Origin: an uncultured Alphaproteobacteria bacterium
GTDB taxonomy: Bacteria; Pseudomonadota; Alphaproteobacteria; HIMB59; GCA-002718135
Assembly: GCA_902588745.1 (NCBI GenBank)
Contig: CACIQI010000007.1
Coordinates: 1-64,000 of the forward strand
Length of the DNA: 64,000 nucleotides
Direction: 5' to 3'
In this document: piece after piece, positions 56,131-64,000 of the stretch
Numbering within the stretch: position 1 is the first letter of the stretch
Layout: each line of letters begins with the position of its first letter
The notes under the pieces: model-generated
The model's input: the letters and a program-made list of their open reading frames with translations, nothing else
The model's database searches: none
Told to the model about the DNA's origin: nothing
Position numbers and translations under genes: made by a program

Positions 56131-56762
56131 AGAATTTAATTGTTACAATTGATGGTCCAGCTGCCTCAGGAAAAGAAAAGATTTCAAAATATATTAGTAG
56201 AAGATGGAGACTTAAACATTTAGATTCAGGTATACTATATAGAAGATTAGCTTACATTTTACTAAAAGACAGTATTAATATTAATAATTTAAATGAAATT
56301 AAAAACAAATTACAAGAAATAAACAGTATATCCTTTCAAAAAAGTAAAAAAATCAGAACTCAAGAAATAAGTAAATTTGCTTCAAAAATAGCTGTATACG
56401 GTTTTGTTAGAAACTTTATAAATAAATTACAACATAACTTCGTTAAAATTAATAAAAATAAGAAAGGTTTCGTTATTGATGGAAGAGATATAGGCTCAGT
56501 TGTTTTTAAAAAAGCTGATTTAAAACTATATATAGACGTAAATCCTGAAATTAGAGCAAAAAGAAGATATAAACAGTTGATTGATAGTGGTGAAAAGTCT
56601 ATATACCCAAAAATTTTGAAGGATATAGAATTGAGAGATAAAACAGATATATTGAGGAAAAATTCACCCTTAGTTATACCGAAGAACTCGTTTATTATTG
56701 ATAATAATGGTAGTTTTAAAGAAACTATAAATCAAATAAAAAAAATATTACCTAAAATTTAG
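56127..56762 (+). CDS. cmk: Cytidylate kinase with divergent Walker A loop
   Basis: Cmk phosphorylates CMP and dCMP. IDGPAASGKEKIS at 8-20 is the P-loop, but the usual GKGT is GKEK here. The rest is a normal Cmk: LDSGILYRRLA (usual DTGALYR), VIDGRDIGSVVF, ADLKLYIDV, RAKRRYKQL and a C-terminal SPLVIP. The length is 211. It begins with TTG within the aroA stop (TTGA). Position before rpsA is the classical one, so identity is secure though the loop is unusual. Confidence 0.93.
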   Translation: MKNLIVTIDGPAASGKEKISKYISRRWRLKHLDSGILYRRLAYILLKDSININNLNEIKNKLQEINSISFQKSKKIRTQEISKFASKIAVYGFVRNFINKLQHNFVKINKNKKGFVIDGRDIGSVVFKKADLKLYIDVNPEIRAKRRYKQLIDSGEKSIYPKILKDIELRDKTDILRKNSPLVIPKNSFIIDNNGSFKETINQIKKILPKI

Positions 56763-56763
56763 A

Positions 56764-58464
56764 ATGAAACAAGAGTCGATTAATAAAATTTCTAATTCAC
56801 AATACGATGATCTTATAAGTAACTCATTAAAAAATTCATCAGCAAAAGAAAAAAGTATTGCTAAAGGAAAAATTATATCAATTGAAAATGAAATAGTTAC
56901 AATTGACGTTGGTCTTAAAAGTGAAGGTCGAGTTCCTTTGAGTGAGTTTTCAAGACCAGGTCAAAAATCTGAAATAGAAGTTGGAGATGAAACAGAAGTA
57001 TTTATAGAAAATGTAGATAATGCAAATGGTGAAACATTACTCTCAAGAGAAAAAGCTGTAAAACAAAAAGCGTGGCATAATTTGCAAATAAGCTTTAATG
57101 ACAATAAAGTTGTAACTGGAATACCTTTTAATAGAGTTAAAGGTGGGATGAGTGTTGATTTAGATGGTGTTGTTGCATTTCTTCCTGGAAGTCAAATTGA
57201 AACCAGACAAATTATAAAAGATACAAAAGAATTATTAAATAAACCTCTAGAACTGTTAATTTTGAAAATGGATAAATATAGAGGAAATATTGTTGTTTCC
57301 AGAAAAGCTATTACTGAAAATGAGCTCAAAGAACAAAGAAGTGAACTTCTAAAAAATATTAAAGAAGGCTCAATTATAGAAGGCAAAGTTAAAAATATTA
57401 CTGACTATGGTGCTTTTATTGATTTGGGAGGTATAGACGGTCTCGTTCATGTAACTGATATTTCTTGGACAAAAATAAGTAACCCTTCAGAAGTTCTTGA
57501 ATTAAACTCTACTATCAAAGTAAAAGTTCTGAAATTTGATGAAGAACTATCTAGATTAAGTCTTGGAATTAAACAGTTATCAGAAAATCCATGGGATAAT
57601 GTTAAAGAGAATATTAGAACAAAAGAAAAGATTTTAGGTAAAGTTATTAGTATCAGTGACAACAATGTTAATATTATTCTTAATGAAAAATATGATGGAA
57701 TAATTTCAGTAAATGAACTTAGTTGGTTAAAAAAACCACCTCACCCATCTAAAATTGTTAGCTTAAATGAAGAAATTGAGGTGTTAATTTTAGAGATTGA
57801 TGATGATAAAAAAAGAATAAATTGCAGCTTAAAACAAATGAAAGAAAATCCTTGGATTAAACTCAATGAAAAATTTAACATTAATGATACTTTTGAAACT
57901 GAAATAGTTAACATTGTAGACTTTGGAATTTTTGTAAAAGTACTTGATGAGATTGATGGAATGGTTCATATTTCGGATTTAAGCTGGGATGAAAAAGAAT
58001 GTGAAACGATCATAAAAGATTTTAAAAAAGGTGAGAAAGTAAAAGTTAAGATATTAGATATCAATGTTGAGAAAGAAAGAATAAGTCTTGGAATAAAACA
58101 CTTAAAAAACGATCCTGTACAAGCATTTATTGAATCTAATCCTGTTAAGTCAAAAGTTACTGGAAAAATTGTTGATATTGATGAAAAGGGTTTGAAAATT
58201 GAACTCGATAAAGAAAATCAAATATTTGGTTTTATTAGAAAAACAAACTTATCTAATGATAAAAATGAGAATAAAACTGAACGTTTTGCTTTGGAAGAAA
58301 ACATCGATTCAATAATTTTGTCAATAGATTCAAAAACAAGAACATTAAATCTCTCGATTAAGGAACTAGAGATAAGGGATGAAAAAGAAGCTTTATCAAA
58401 ATATGGATCAAGTGCGTCTGGTGCTTCGTTAGGTGATATTTTAGGATCTGTTCTTAAAAAATAG
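56764..58464 (+). CDS. rpsA: 30S ribosomal protein S1
   Basis: S1 binds mRNA on the small subunit. The 566 residues contain about six S1 repeats; clear copies include IITIDVGLKSEGRVPLSEF-like, ITDYGAFIDLGGIDGLVHV and VDFGIFVKVLDEIDGMVHI segments. The gene begins one base after cmk. In a genome with few strong Shine-Dalgarno sites, S1 would carry much of the initiation load; that is an inference. Confidence 0.96.
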   Translation: MKQESINKISNSQYDDLISNSLKNSSAKEKSIAKGKIISIENEIVTIDVGLKSEGRVPLSEFSRPGQKSEIEVGDETEVFIENVDNANGETLLSREKAVKQKAWHNLQISFNDNKVVTGIPFNRVKGGMSVDLDGVVAFLPGSQIETRQIIKDTKELLNKPLELLILKMDKYRGNIVVSRKAITENELKEQRSELLKNIKEGSIIEGKVKNITDYGAFIDLGGIDGLVHVTDISWTKISNPSEVLELNSTIKVKVLKFDEELSRLSLGIKQLSENPWDNVKENIRTKEKILGKVISISDNNVNIILNEKYDGIISVNELSWLKKPPHPSKIVSLNEEIEVLILEIDDDKKRINCSLKQMKENPWIKLNEKFNINDTFETEIVNIVDFGIFVKVLDEIDGMVHISDLSWDEKECETIIKDFKKGEKVKVKILDINVEKERISLGIKHLKNDPVQAFIESNPVKSKVTGKIVDIDEKGLKIELDKENQIFGFIRKTNLSNDKNENKTERFALEENIDSIILSIDSKTRTLNLSIKELEIRDEKEALSKYGSSASGASLGDILGSVLKK

Positions 58465-58469
58465 GACTG

Positions 58470-58778
58470 ATGTTAAAGTCCCAAATTCTTGAAGAACTTC
58501 ATCAAAAACATAATAACTTAAGCAAAGAAGATATTGATACTTTATTTGAAATTTTTCTAAAAAAATTAGTTAACTCTCTTAAAAATGGACGAAATATTGA
58601 AATAAGAGGCTTTGGAACATTAACTAGAAAGATTAATAAAGAGAAGATTGTAAGAAACCCAAAAACTAACGAAAAATTATTTAAAAATCAAAGTTATAAA
58701 TTGCATTTTAAAATTGGAAAAATATTACATAAAAGAATTAATCCTTTAATAAATATTAATAAAGAAGATGAGTTCTAA
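58470..58778 (+). CDS. ihfB: Integration host factor subunit beta
   Basis: This DNA-bending protein of the HU/IHF family has 102 residues. It has IEIRGFGTLTRK followed by the intercalating-loop region VRNPKTNEKL and a basic C-terminus. Location directly after rpsA is the standard place of ihfB. It overlaps pyrF by 11 bases. Confidence 0.92.
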   Translation: MLKSQILEELHQKHNNLSKEDIDTLFEIFLKKLVNSLKNGRNIEIRGFGTLTRKINKEKIVRNPKTNEKLFKNQSYKLHFKIGKILHKRINPLININKEDEF

Positions 58779-59451
58779 GAAAGTAATTGTAGCATTAGAT
58801 AATAACAACTTAAAAAAAACATTAAGATTAGTAAGAGTTTTAAAAAGTGAAGTATATGCATTCAAAATTGGTTATCAATTTTTTTTTAGCTTTGGATTAC
58901 AGGGTTATAAAAAAATTTACTCAATTTGTCCCAAAATATTTCTTGATTTAAAATTACATGATATACCCAATACCGTTGAAAAGGGTCTAGAAGCAATCTT
59001 AAAAATGAAACCTTTTTTTACTACAATACACGTTTCGGGTGGTGATAAAATGATGAAAGTATCTAGCTCATATAAAAAAAATACTAAGATTTTAGGTGTG
59101 TCAATTTTAACAAGTATGGATAGCAGACAAACAGCTAAATATTATAATCAAAAAAATGTTACAAAATTAGTTAGAAGTTTTACAAAAGCTGCTAAAAAAA
59201 ATAAATTAGATGGTGTAGTCTGCAGTCCTCAGGAAATAAAATATATCAGAAAAGAAGTGGGAAAAAATTTTATAATAGTAACTCCTGGGATTAGAATATA
59301 TAATCAAATAAAAAATGATGATCAAAAACGAGTTGAAACACCAGAAAAAGCTATTAAGTTAGGTGCAAATTATTTAGTTATAGGTAGACCAATTACTAAA
59401 TCTAAAGATCCACTTAAAGTTTTAAAAGAAATTAATAAATCTCTATCATAA
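58768..59451 (+). CDS. pyrF: Orotidine 5'-phosphate decarboxylase
   Basis: PyrF forms UMP. The TIM-barrel active site shows D11 (VALDNNN), K33 (AFKIGYQ), the DLKLHD tetrad D60, K62 and D65, and a phosphate-binding end VIGRPITKS. The length is 227. It overlaps ihfB by 11 bases and lies just ahead of the trp genes, as in other alphaproteobacteria. Confidence 0.96.
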   Translation: MSSKKVIVALDNNNLKKTLRLVRVLKSEVYAFKIGYQFFFSFGLQGYKKIYSICPKIFLDLKLHDIPNTVEKGLEAILKMKPFFTTIHVSGGDKMMKVSSSYKKNTKILGVSILTSMDSRQTAKYYNQKNVTKLVRSFTKAAKKNKLDGVVCSPQEIKYIRKEVGKNFIIVTPGIRIYNQIKNDDQKRVETPEKAIKLGANYLVIGRPITKSKDPLKVLKEINKSLS

Positions 59452-59454
59452 AAA

Positions 59455-60084
59455 ATGATTATAAAAATTTGTGGAATACAAAATGAAGATACACTTCTTT
59501 GCTGTGAAAGAAATAAAGTAAATTTTTTTGGTATGATTTTTTATCCAAAAAGTCCAAGAAATATATCATTTGAGAATGCAAGAATGCTACAAAATATATC
59601 TAAGGACTTGAAAATTAAAGGTGTTGGTGTCTTTGTTAATAAAAATATTGATGAATTAGAACAAATTATAAAAAATTTAAAATTGAAATTTGTACAATTA
59701 CATGGATCAGAAGATGAGCAATATATTGAATCTTTAAAAAAGATGGATGTGAAAATTATTAAATCAATTTCTATAGATAACAATAATGACTTAAATAAAA
59801 TTGATAAATATGAAAGTGTTGATTATTTTTTATTTGATTACAAGCCTTTGAAAAATGAGTTACCTGGTGGGAATTCTAAGAGCTTTGATTGGAATATATT
59901 AAAAAATCTTAAAACTAAAAAACAGTGGTTTTTATCTGGAGGGATTAATACAAATAATATTAAGCAAATAGTTGATGATATAAATCCATTTGGAGTAGAT
60001 TTATCATCAGGAGTAGAAAAAGAGCTTGGCATTAAAGATAATCAGATTATAAATAATTTTATCGGGAAATTAAACAATGCTTAA
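59455..60084 (+). CDS. trpF: Phosphoribosylanthranilate isomerase
   Basis: TrpF performs the third step from anthranilate to tryptophan. C6 in KICGIQ is the general base and D128 in LFDYK the general acid. VQLHGSED and [10 protein letters not shown] bind the phosphate end. The length is 209. It overlaps trpB by 8 bases; trpC, trpD and trpE are not in the window. Confidence 0.96.
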   Translation: MIIKICGIQNEDTLLCCERNKVNFFGMIFYPKSPRNISFENARMLQNISKDLKIKGVGVFVNKNIDELEQIIKNLKLKFVQLHGSEDEQYIESLKKMDVKIIKSISIDNNNDLNKIDKYESVDYFLFDYKPLKNELPGGNSKSFDWNILKNLKTKKQWFLSGGINTNNIKQIVDDINPFGVDLSSGVEKELGIKDNQIINNFIGKLNNA

Positions 60085-61285
60085 GAACACATATAAAAAT
60101 TATCCAAATGAAAAAGGATATTTTGGTCAATTTGGTGGAAGATATGTATCTGAAACTTTAATGCCTTTAATTCTTGAAGTAGAAAAGGAATATGAAAAAA
60201 TAAAAAATGACAAAAATTTCATTAATGAGTTCAATCATTATTTAAAAACATATGTTGGGAGACCAAGCCCATTATTTTTAGCTGAAAGAATTACTAATGA
60301 TCTTGGAGGGCCAAAAATTTATTTTAAAAGAGACGAATTAAACCATACAGGTGCCCATAAAATCAATAATTGTATGGGTCAAATCTTAATGGCAAAAAAA
60401 ATGGGTAAGACTAGAATTATAGCAGAAACAGGAGCAGGACAACACGGTGTTGCTACAGCAACGGTATGTGCTTTATTTGGATTACCTTGTATAGTCTATA
60501 TGGGAGAAAAAGATATTGAAAGACAATCACCGAATGTCTTTAGGATGAAATTGCTTGGTGCAGAAATACGATCTGTCTCTACTGGTTCAAAATCCCTGAA
60601 AGACGCTATGAATGAAGCACTAAGAGATTGGGTTACAAATGTTAGAGATACTTTTTATATAATAGGAACAGCAGCAGGACCCCATCCATATCCAGCAATG
60701 GTGAGAGATTTTCAATCTGTGATTGGAAAAGAAGTGCGTGAGCAACTTGAAGATATGGAAGGAAGAGCTCCAGATTTATTAATGGCTTGTATTGGTGGTG
60801 GTTCAAACGCTTTAGGGTTGTTCCATGAATTCTTAGATGATTCTAGTGTTGAAATGATTGCTGTTGAAGCAGCAGGACATGGAATAGATACAGATAAGCA
60901 TGCGGCTAGTTTAACTGGAGGAAAACCAGGTGTATTGCATGGTAATAAAACCTATTTGTTACAGTCAAACACAGGACAGATTCAGGAAGCACATTCTATC
61001 TCTGCAGGATTAGATTATCCAGGAATTGGTCCTGAACATTCATTTTTATTTGAAGAAAAAAGAGTTAAATATATGTCAGCAACTGACAAAGAAGCATTAG
61101 ATGCCTTTCAATATTGTTGCAAGTTAGAAGGTATAATTCCAGCCTTAGAACCTGCGCATGCGTTAGCTGTATTAAAAAAAATATCAAAAAACTATAGTAA
61201 AGATAAAATTATTGTAATGAATATGTGTGGTCGAGGAGATAAAGATATTTTTACAATAGCTGATGAATTAAATATAAAGATCTAA
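60077..61285 (+). CDS. trpB: Tryptophan synthase beta subunit
   Basis: TrpB condenses indole with serine. The PLP lysine is K95 in [10 protein letters not shown]117 in AETGAGQHG assists catalysis, and GGGSNALG binds the PLP phosphate. Start [18 protein letters not shown] is typical. The length is 402. It directly abuts trpA, whose product delivers indole through the tunnel. Confidence 0.98.
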   Translation: MLKNTYKNYPNEKGYFGQFGGRYVSETLMPLILEVEKEYEKIKNDKNFINEFNHYLKTYVGRPSPLFLAERITNDLGGPKIYFKRDELNHTGAHKINNCMGQILMAKKMGKTRIIAETGAGQHGVATATVCALFGLPCIVYMGEKDIERQSPNVFRMKLLGAEIRSVSTGSKSLKDAMNEALRDWVTNVRDTFYIIGTAAGPHPYPAMVRDFQSVIGKEVREQLEDMEGRAPDLLMACIGGGSNALGLFHEFLDDSSVEMIAVEAAGHGIDTDKHAASLTGGKPGVLHGNKTYLLQSNTGQIQEAHSISAGLDYPGIGPEHSFLFEEKRVKYMSATDKEALDAFQYCCKLEGIIPALEPAHALAVLKKISKNYSKDKIIVMNMCGRGDKDIFTIADELNIKI

Positions 61286-62080
61286 ATGACTAATTTAATT
61301 AGTCAGACATTTAAAAATAATGAAAAAAAACTAGTAACATTTATTACTGGGGGTGATCCTGATTTTGATACAAGTTTAGAAATTATTAGGACAATAATTA
61401 ATAATGGGGCTGATATTGTAGAAATTGGAATGCCCTTTTCTGATCCAATGGCTGATGGCCCAACAATTCAGCTATCAAGTAATAGAGCGATAAGTAAAGG
61501 AATTGATTTAGAAAATATTTTCTCTTTAGCCGCTGAAGCAAAGAAAATAAAAAATGATCTCCCTATTATTTTAATGGGTTACTATAACTTGATTCTATAT
61601 TTTGGAATTGAGAAGTTTGTAAAAAGATGCAAAGAAAATGGGGTTGATGGTTTAATTATTGTTGATCTACAACCTGAAGAAGATGATGATTTGATTAATG
61701 AAGTAAAAAAAAGCCATATTGATCTGATTAGATTGATTACTCCAACAACTAACGAGGAGAGACTAAAATTGATATTAAATAATGCTAGTGGTTTTTTATA
61801 TTATGTTAGTGTTATGGGAATTACTGGACAAAAATCTGCTGATCTTAATGATCTTGAAAATTCAGTGGCTTTTATCAAAAAACACACAAACTTACCAGTT
61901 ATCCCTGGATTTGGTATTAAAAACTCAACTGATGTAAACAATATATGCAAAATAGCTGATGGTGCAGTTGTTGGCTCGAGTATAATTAAAATTATTGAAG
62001 AGAATTTAAATGACAAAGACAAAATGTTATTAGAAATTAAAAAATTTACAAAAGATTTGAAGGATGGAACTAAATTATGA
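61286..62080 (+). CDS. trpA: Tryptophan synthase alpha subunit
   Basis: TrpA releases indole from indole-3-glycerol phosphate. Catalytic residues are E47 (VEIGMPFSDP) and D58 (PMADGPTIQ). FITGGDPDF and YYVSVMGITGQ are family motifs. The length is 264. It overlaps accD by an ATGA junction. Confidence 0.97.
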   Translation: MTNLISQTFKNNEKKLVTFITGGDPDFDTSLEIIRTIINNGADIVEIGMPFSDPMADGPTIQLSSNRAISKGIDLENIFSLAAEAKKIKNDLPIILMGYYNLILYFGIEKFVKRCKENGVDGLIIVDLQPEEDDDLINEVKKSHIDLIRLITPTTNEERLKLILNNASGFLYYVSVMGITGQKSADLNDLENSVAFIKKHTNLPVIPGFGIKNSTDVNNICKIADGAVVGSSIIKIIEENLNDKDKMLLEIKKFTKDLKDGTKL

Positions 62081-62919
62081 ATTGGTTAACAAATTTTGTA
62101 AAACCTAAACTATCCTTACTTGTAAAAAGAAGGAATGTACCAGAAAAATTATGGAATAACTGTATTTCATGTGGAAATATGATTCATCATAAAGATTTAA
62201 AAGAAAATCTATACGTTTGTGTAAATTGTAATTATCATTTTAGAATGTCTGCAGAAGATAGGATAAAATTGTTTTTTGAAGATGGAAATTATAGTGAAAT
62301 TAGCCCTGATAAGATTTCTGATGATCCACTAAAATTCACAGATAAGAAAAAATATAAAGATAGATTAAAAGAATACAGAAAAAAAACAAACAGAGATGAT
62401 GCTTTCATACTTATTAAAGGAAAGATTAAAGATAAAGAAATTATTTCAGGACTAATGAATTTTGAATTCATGGGTGGTTCTATGGGTAGAGCAGTTGGGG
62501 GGGCAATAGTTAAAGGAGCTAAGATCGCTATAGAAAAAAAATTACCTTATGTTGTTGTTACCTCATCTGGGGGAGCAAGAATGCAGGAAGGAATTGTAAG
62601 CTTAATGCAAATGCCAAGAACAATAGCAGCGGTTGATTTGTTAAATGAAAATAATATACCTTACATAGTAGTTCTTACCGAGCCTACTACTGGTGGAGTG
62701 ACAGCTTCTTTTGCAATGTTAGGTGATATAACAATAGCAGAACAAGGTGCTACTATAGGTTTTGCAGGTAAAAGAGTTATACAAGACACTATCAGAGAAG
62801 AATTACCTGTAGATTTTCAAAAAGCTGAATATCTAAAAGATCATGGAATGGTAGATATTGTTTCTCATAGAAGAGATCTTAAAGAAACTTTATACAAAGT
62901 ATTAAATCACATAAGTTAA
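62077..62919 (+). CDS. accD: Acetyl-CoA carboxylase carboxyltransferase subunit beta
   Basis: AccD moves the carboxyl group from biotin to acetyl-CoA. A zinc ribbon uses C29, C32, C48 and C51. The crotonase-like domain has FMGGSMGRAVG, SSGGARMQEG and EPTTGGVTASFA. The length is 280. The order trpA-accD-folC is conserved in alphaproteobacteria. Confidence 0.97.
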   Translation: MNWLTNFVKPKLSLLVKRRNVPEKLWNNCISCGNMIHHKDLKENLYVCVNCNYHFRMSAEDRIKLFFEDGNYSEISPDKISDDPLKFTDKKKYKDRLKEYRKKTNRDDAFILIKGKIKDKEIISGLMNFEFMGGSMGRAVGGAIVKGAKIAIEKKLPYVVVTSSGGARMQEGIVSLMQMPRTIAAVDLLNENNIPYIVVLTEPTTGGVTASFAMLGDITIAEQGATIGFAGKRVIQDTIREELPVDFQKAEYLKDHGMVDIVSHRRDLKETLYKVLNHIS

Positions 62920-62922
62920 TAA

Positions 62923-64000
62923 GTGAAATCTAAAACAGAAAAGTTGTTAGATGAACTTGTTAAACTTCATCCCAAATATATTGATCTTTCATTAGATAGA
63001 TTAAAATTATTATTAAAAAAATTAGATAATCCTCAAGATCATCTTCCAAAAACTATCCATATCGCAGGAACAAATGGTAAAGGCTCTGTACAAAGTTTTA
63101 TAAGAAATATTTTGTTGAAGAATGGATATAAATGTGACGCATATATCTCACCTCATCTATCTAGATTTAATGAAAGAATAATTCTAAATAATAAGGAAGT
63201 AAGTACAAAGAAACTTTATGAAACTCTTATTTTTGTAAAAAAAATAAATAATAATAGACCAATAACTTTCTTTGAAATAACGACAGCTGCAGCATTTATA
63301 TTGTTTAAACAATCAAAATCTGACTTTCTTATTTTAGAGACAGGATTAGGAGGAAGATTAGATGCAACTAATGTAATACCAAAAAAGATTTGTAGTATTT
63401 TAACACCAATTAGTTTTGATCATGAGGAATTTCTTGGAAAAACACTTAAGAAAATTGCTAATGAAAAATTGGGTATAGTTAAAAATTGTGATTTTGTTTT
63501 AGTTGGTAAACAAAAAAAAGAGTTAAAAGATCACATTCAAAAAAAATTAAATAAGTTTGAAAATAAATATTTTTACGGGAAAGAATTTCAAGTAACAAAA
63601 TCATTAAAAAATAAGTTTGAAATGAAAGTAGATGGAAAAAAAATTCTCTATACTCAACCTTCATTGAATGGAAAATATCAGGAAGAAAACGCATCAATAT
63701 CTATATATTTTTCAAAAATCATGAAAAGAATGGGTTATAAATTAAATACAAGAGAAATTAATTCAGCGATAAAAAAAACGGTATGGCCAGGAAGATTGGA
63801 AATTATTAATTATAAAAATAAAAAAATTATTCTTGATGGATCGCATAATATCGATGGAGCTGATAGACTAAATGAATTTTTACGAACTAATAGAATAAAA
63901 CCTATAGTCTTGTTTGGAATGCTGAATAATAAAAAAGCAAGTTTATTTTTGAACAAAATAAAAAAAAGAGTGTCCAAAGTTTTAGCTATAAAAATCCCAG
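62923..64000 (+). CDS. folC: Dihydrofolate/folylpolyglutamate synthase, 3' end cut by window edge
   Basis: FolC adds glutamate to dihydropteroate and folates. The frame starts with GTG at 62923, 3 bases after accD, and runs open to the window end (359 codons). The product has the ATP loop HIAGTNGKGSV, AYISPHLSRFNERI, LETGLGGRLDATN, SFDHEEFLG and WPGRLEII, and LDGSHNIDGA near its visible end. These are diagnostic of the Mur-ligase-like FolC family. About 60-80 residues should lie beyond the window. Confidence 0.95.
   Translation, partial: MKSKTEKLLDELVKLHPKYIDLSLDRLKLLLKKLDNPQDHLPKTIHIAGTNGKGSVQSFIRNILLKNGYKCDAYISPHLSRFNERIILNNKEVSTKKLYETLIFVKKINNNRPITFFEITTAAAFILFKQSKSDFLILETGLGGRLDATNVIPKKICSILTPISFDHEEFLGKTLKKIANEKLGIVKNCDFVLVGKQKKELKDHIQKKLNKFENKYFYGKEFQVTKSLKNKFEMKVDGKKILYTQPSLNGKYQEENASISIYFSKIMKRMGYKLNTREINSAIKKTVWPGRLEIINYKNKKIILDGSHNIDGADRLNEFLRTNRIKPIVLFGMLNNKKASLFLNKIKKRVSKVLAIKIP

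Noticed and set aside
63479-63697. Minus-strand 72-codon frame near the right edge
   Set aside because: It lies inside folC, which has diagnostic motifs over the whole stretch; it is a shadow frame.
1-64000. CRISPR arrays, insertion sequences, prophage, integrases, toxin-antitoxin or restriction genes
   Set aside because: No spaced direct repeats and no proteins with transposase, integrase, nuclease-methylase or toxin motifs were seen on either strand.

Overview
The window is a gene-dense, very AT-rich stretch of an alphaproteobacterial chromosome (about 30% G+C judged by eye). Gene order supports this assignment: yidC-engB-argB-dapD-dapE, truA-fmt-def-recR-ebfC-ffs-dnaX, kdsB next to a membrane-anchored cytochrome c, rnd-kdsD-lptC-lptA-lptB, and cmk-rpsA-ihfB-pyrF-trpF-trpB-trpA-accD-folC. 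Spacers are very short, at least 26 same-strand gene pairs overlap, and no insertion sequence, phage gene or CRISPR array was seen. This looks like a streamlined, probably free-living marine lineage of the SAR11 or HIMB59 kind; the exact clade cannot be decided from this sequence alone.

Layout. 1-5288 (+): the 3' part of yidC, engB, argB, a HAD nucleotidase, dapD and dapE (arginine and lysine/diaminopimelate synthesis). 5285-14148 (-): a nine-gene accessory operon with a Tat-exported solute-binding protein, a creatininase-family hydrolase, an uncharacterised TIM-barrel-like protein, a metallo-beta-lactamase-fold hydrolase, two ABC permeases, a Gfo/Idh/MocA dehydrogenase, a GT4 glycosyltransferase and a 2-hydroxyacid dehydrogenase. 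No ABC ATPase is present. 14149-14593: a regulatory spacer with a perfect 8+8 palindrome, a likely 58-codon small gene and a two-way hairpin terminator. 14594-18216: aminopeptidase P, a PLP dehydratase, a DUF1289 protein and a CIA30-like protein.

18213-24708 (-): truA, fmt, def, recR, ebfC, dnaX, the SRP RNA gene ffs, pheA and kdsB. 24800-33720 (+): cytochrome c, hisN-like phosphatase, the complete yejABEF peptide importer and a TPR-methyltransferase fusion. 33732-40320 (-): tRNA-Ser(GGA), lepA, pheT, pheS, rplT, rpmI and infC, whose start has no AUG. 40470-44267: three glycosyltransferases and an alpha/beta hydrolase (cell-surface glycan genes). 44264-51243 (-): gltB, gltD and an NDUFA9-like protein. 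51307-64000 (+): rnd, kdsD, the lptCAB exporter genes, aroA, cmk, rpsA, ihfB, pyrF, trpF, trpB, trpA, accD and a folC cut by the window edge.

The core blocks serve translation, amino-acid and LPS synthesis. The best candidate for something undescribed is the 8.9-kb accessory operon. It appears to import a small carbohydrate-like or lactone/amide-containing compound and process it with an unusual enzyme set (creatininase fold, MBL fold, orphan TIM barrel, Gfo/Idh dehydrogenase). Other notable points are the divergent Walker A loop of Cmk, stop codons shared by convergent genes through palindromic 4-base overlaps, and the non-AUG infC start with a structured infC-rpmI spacer.
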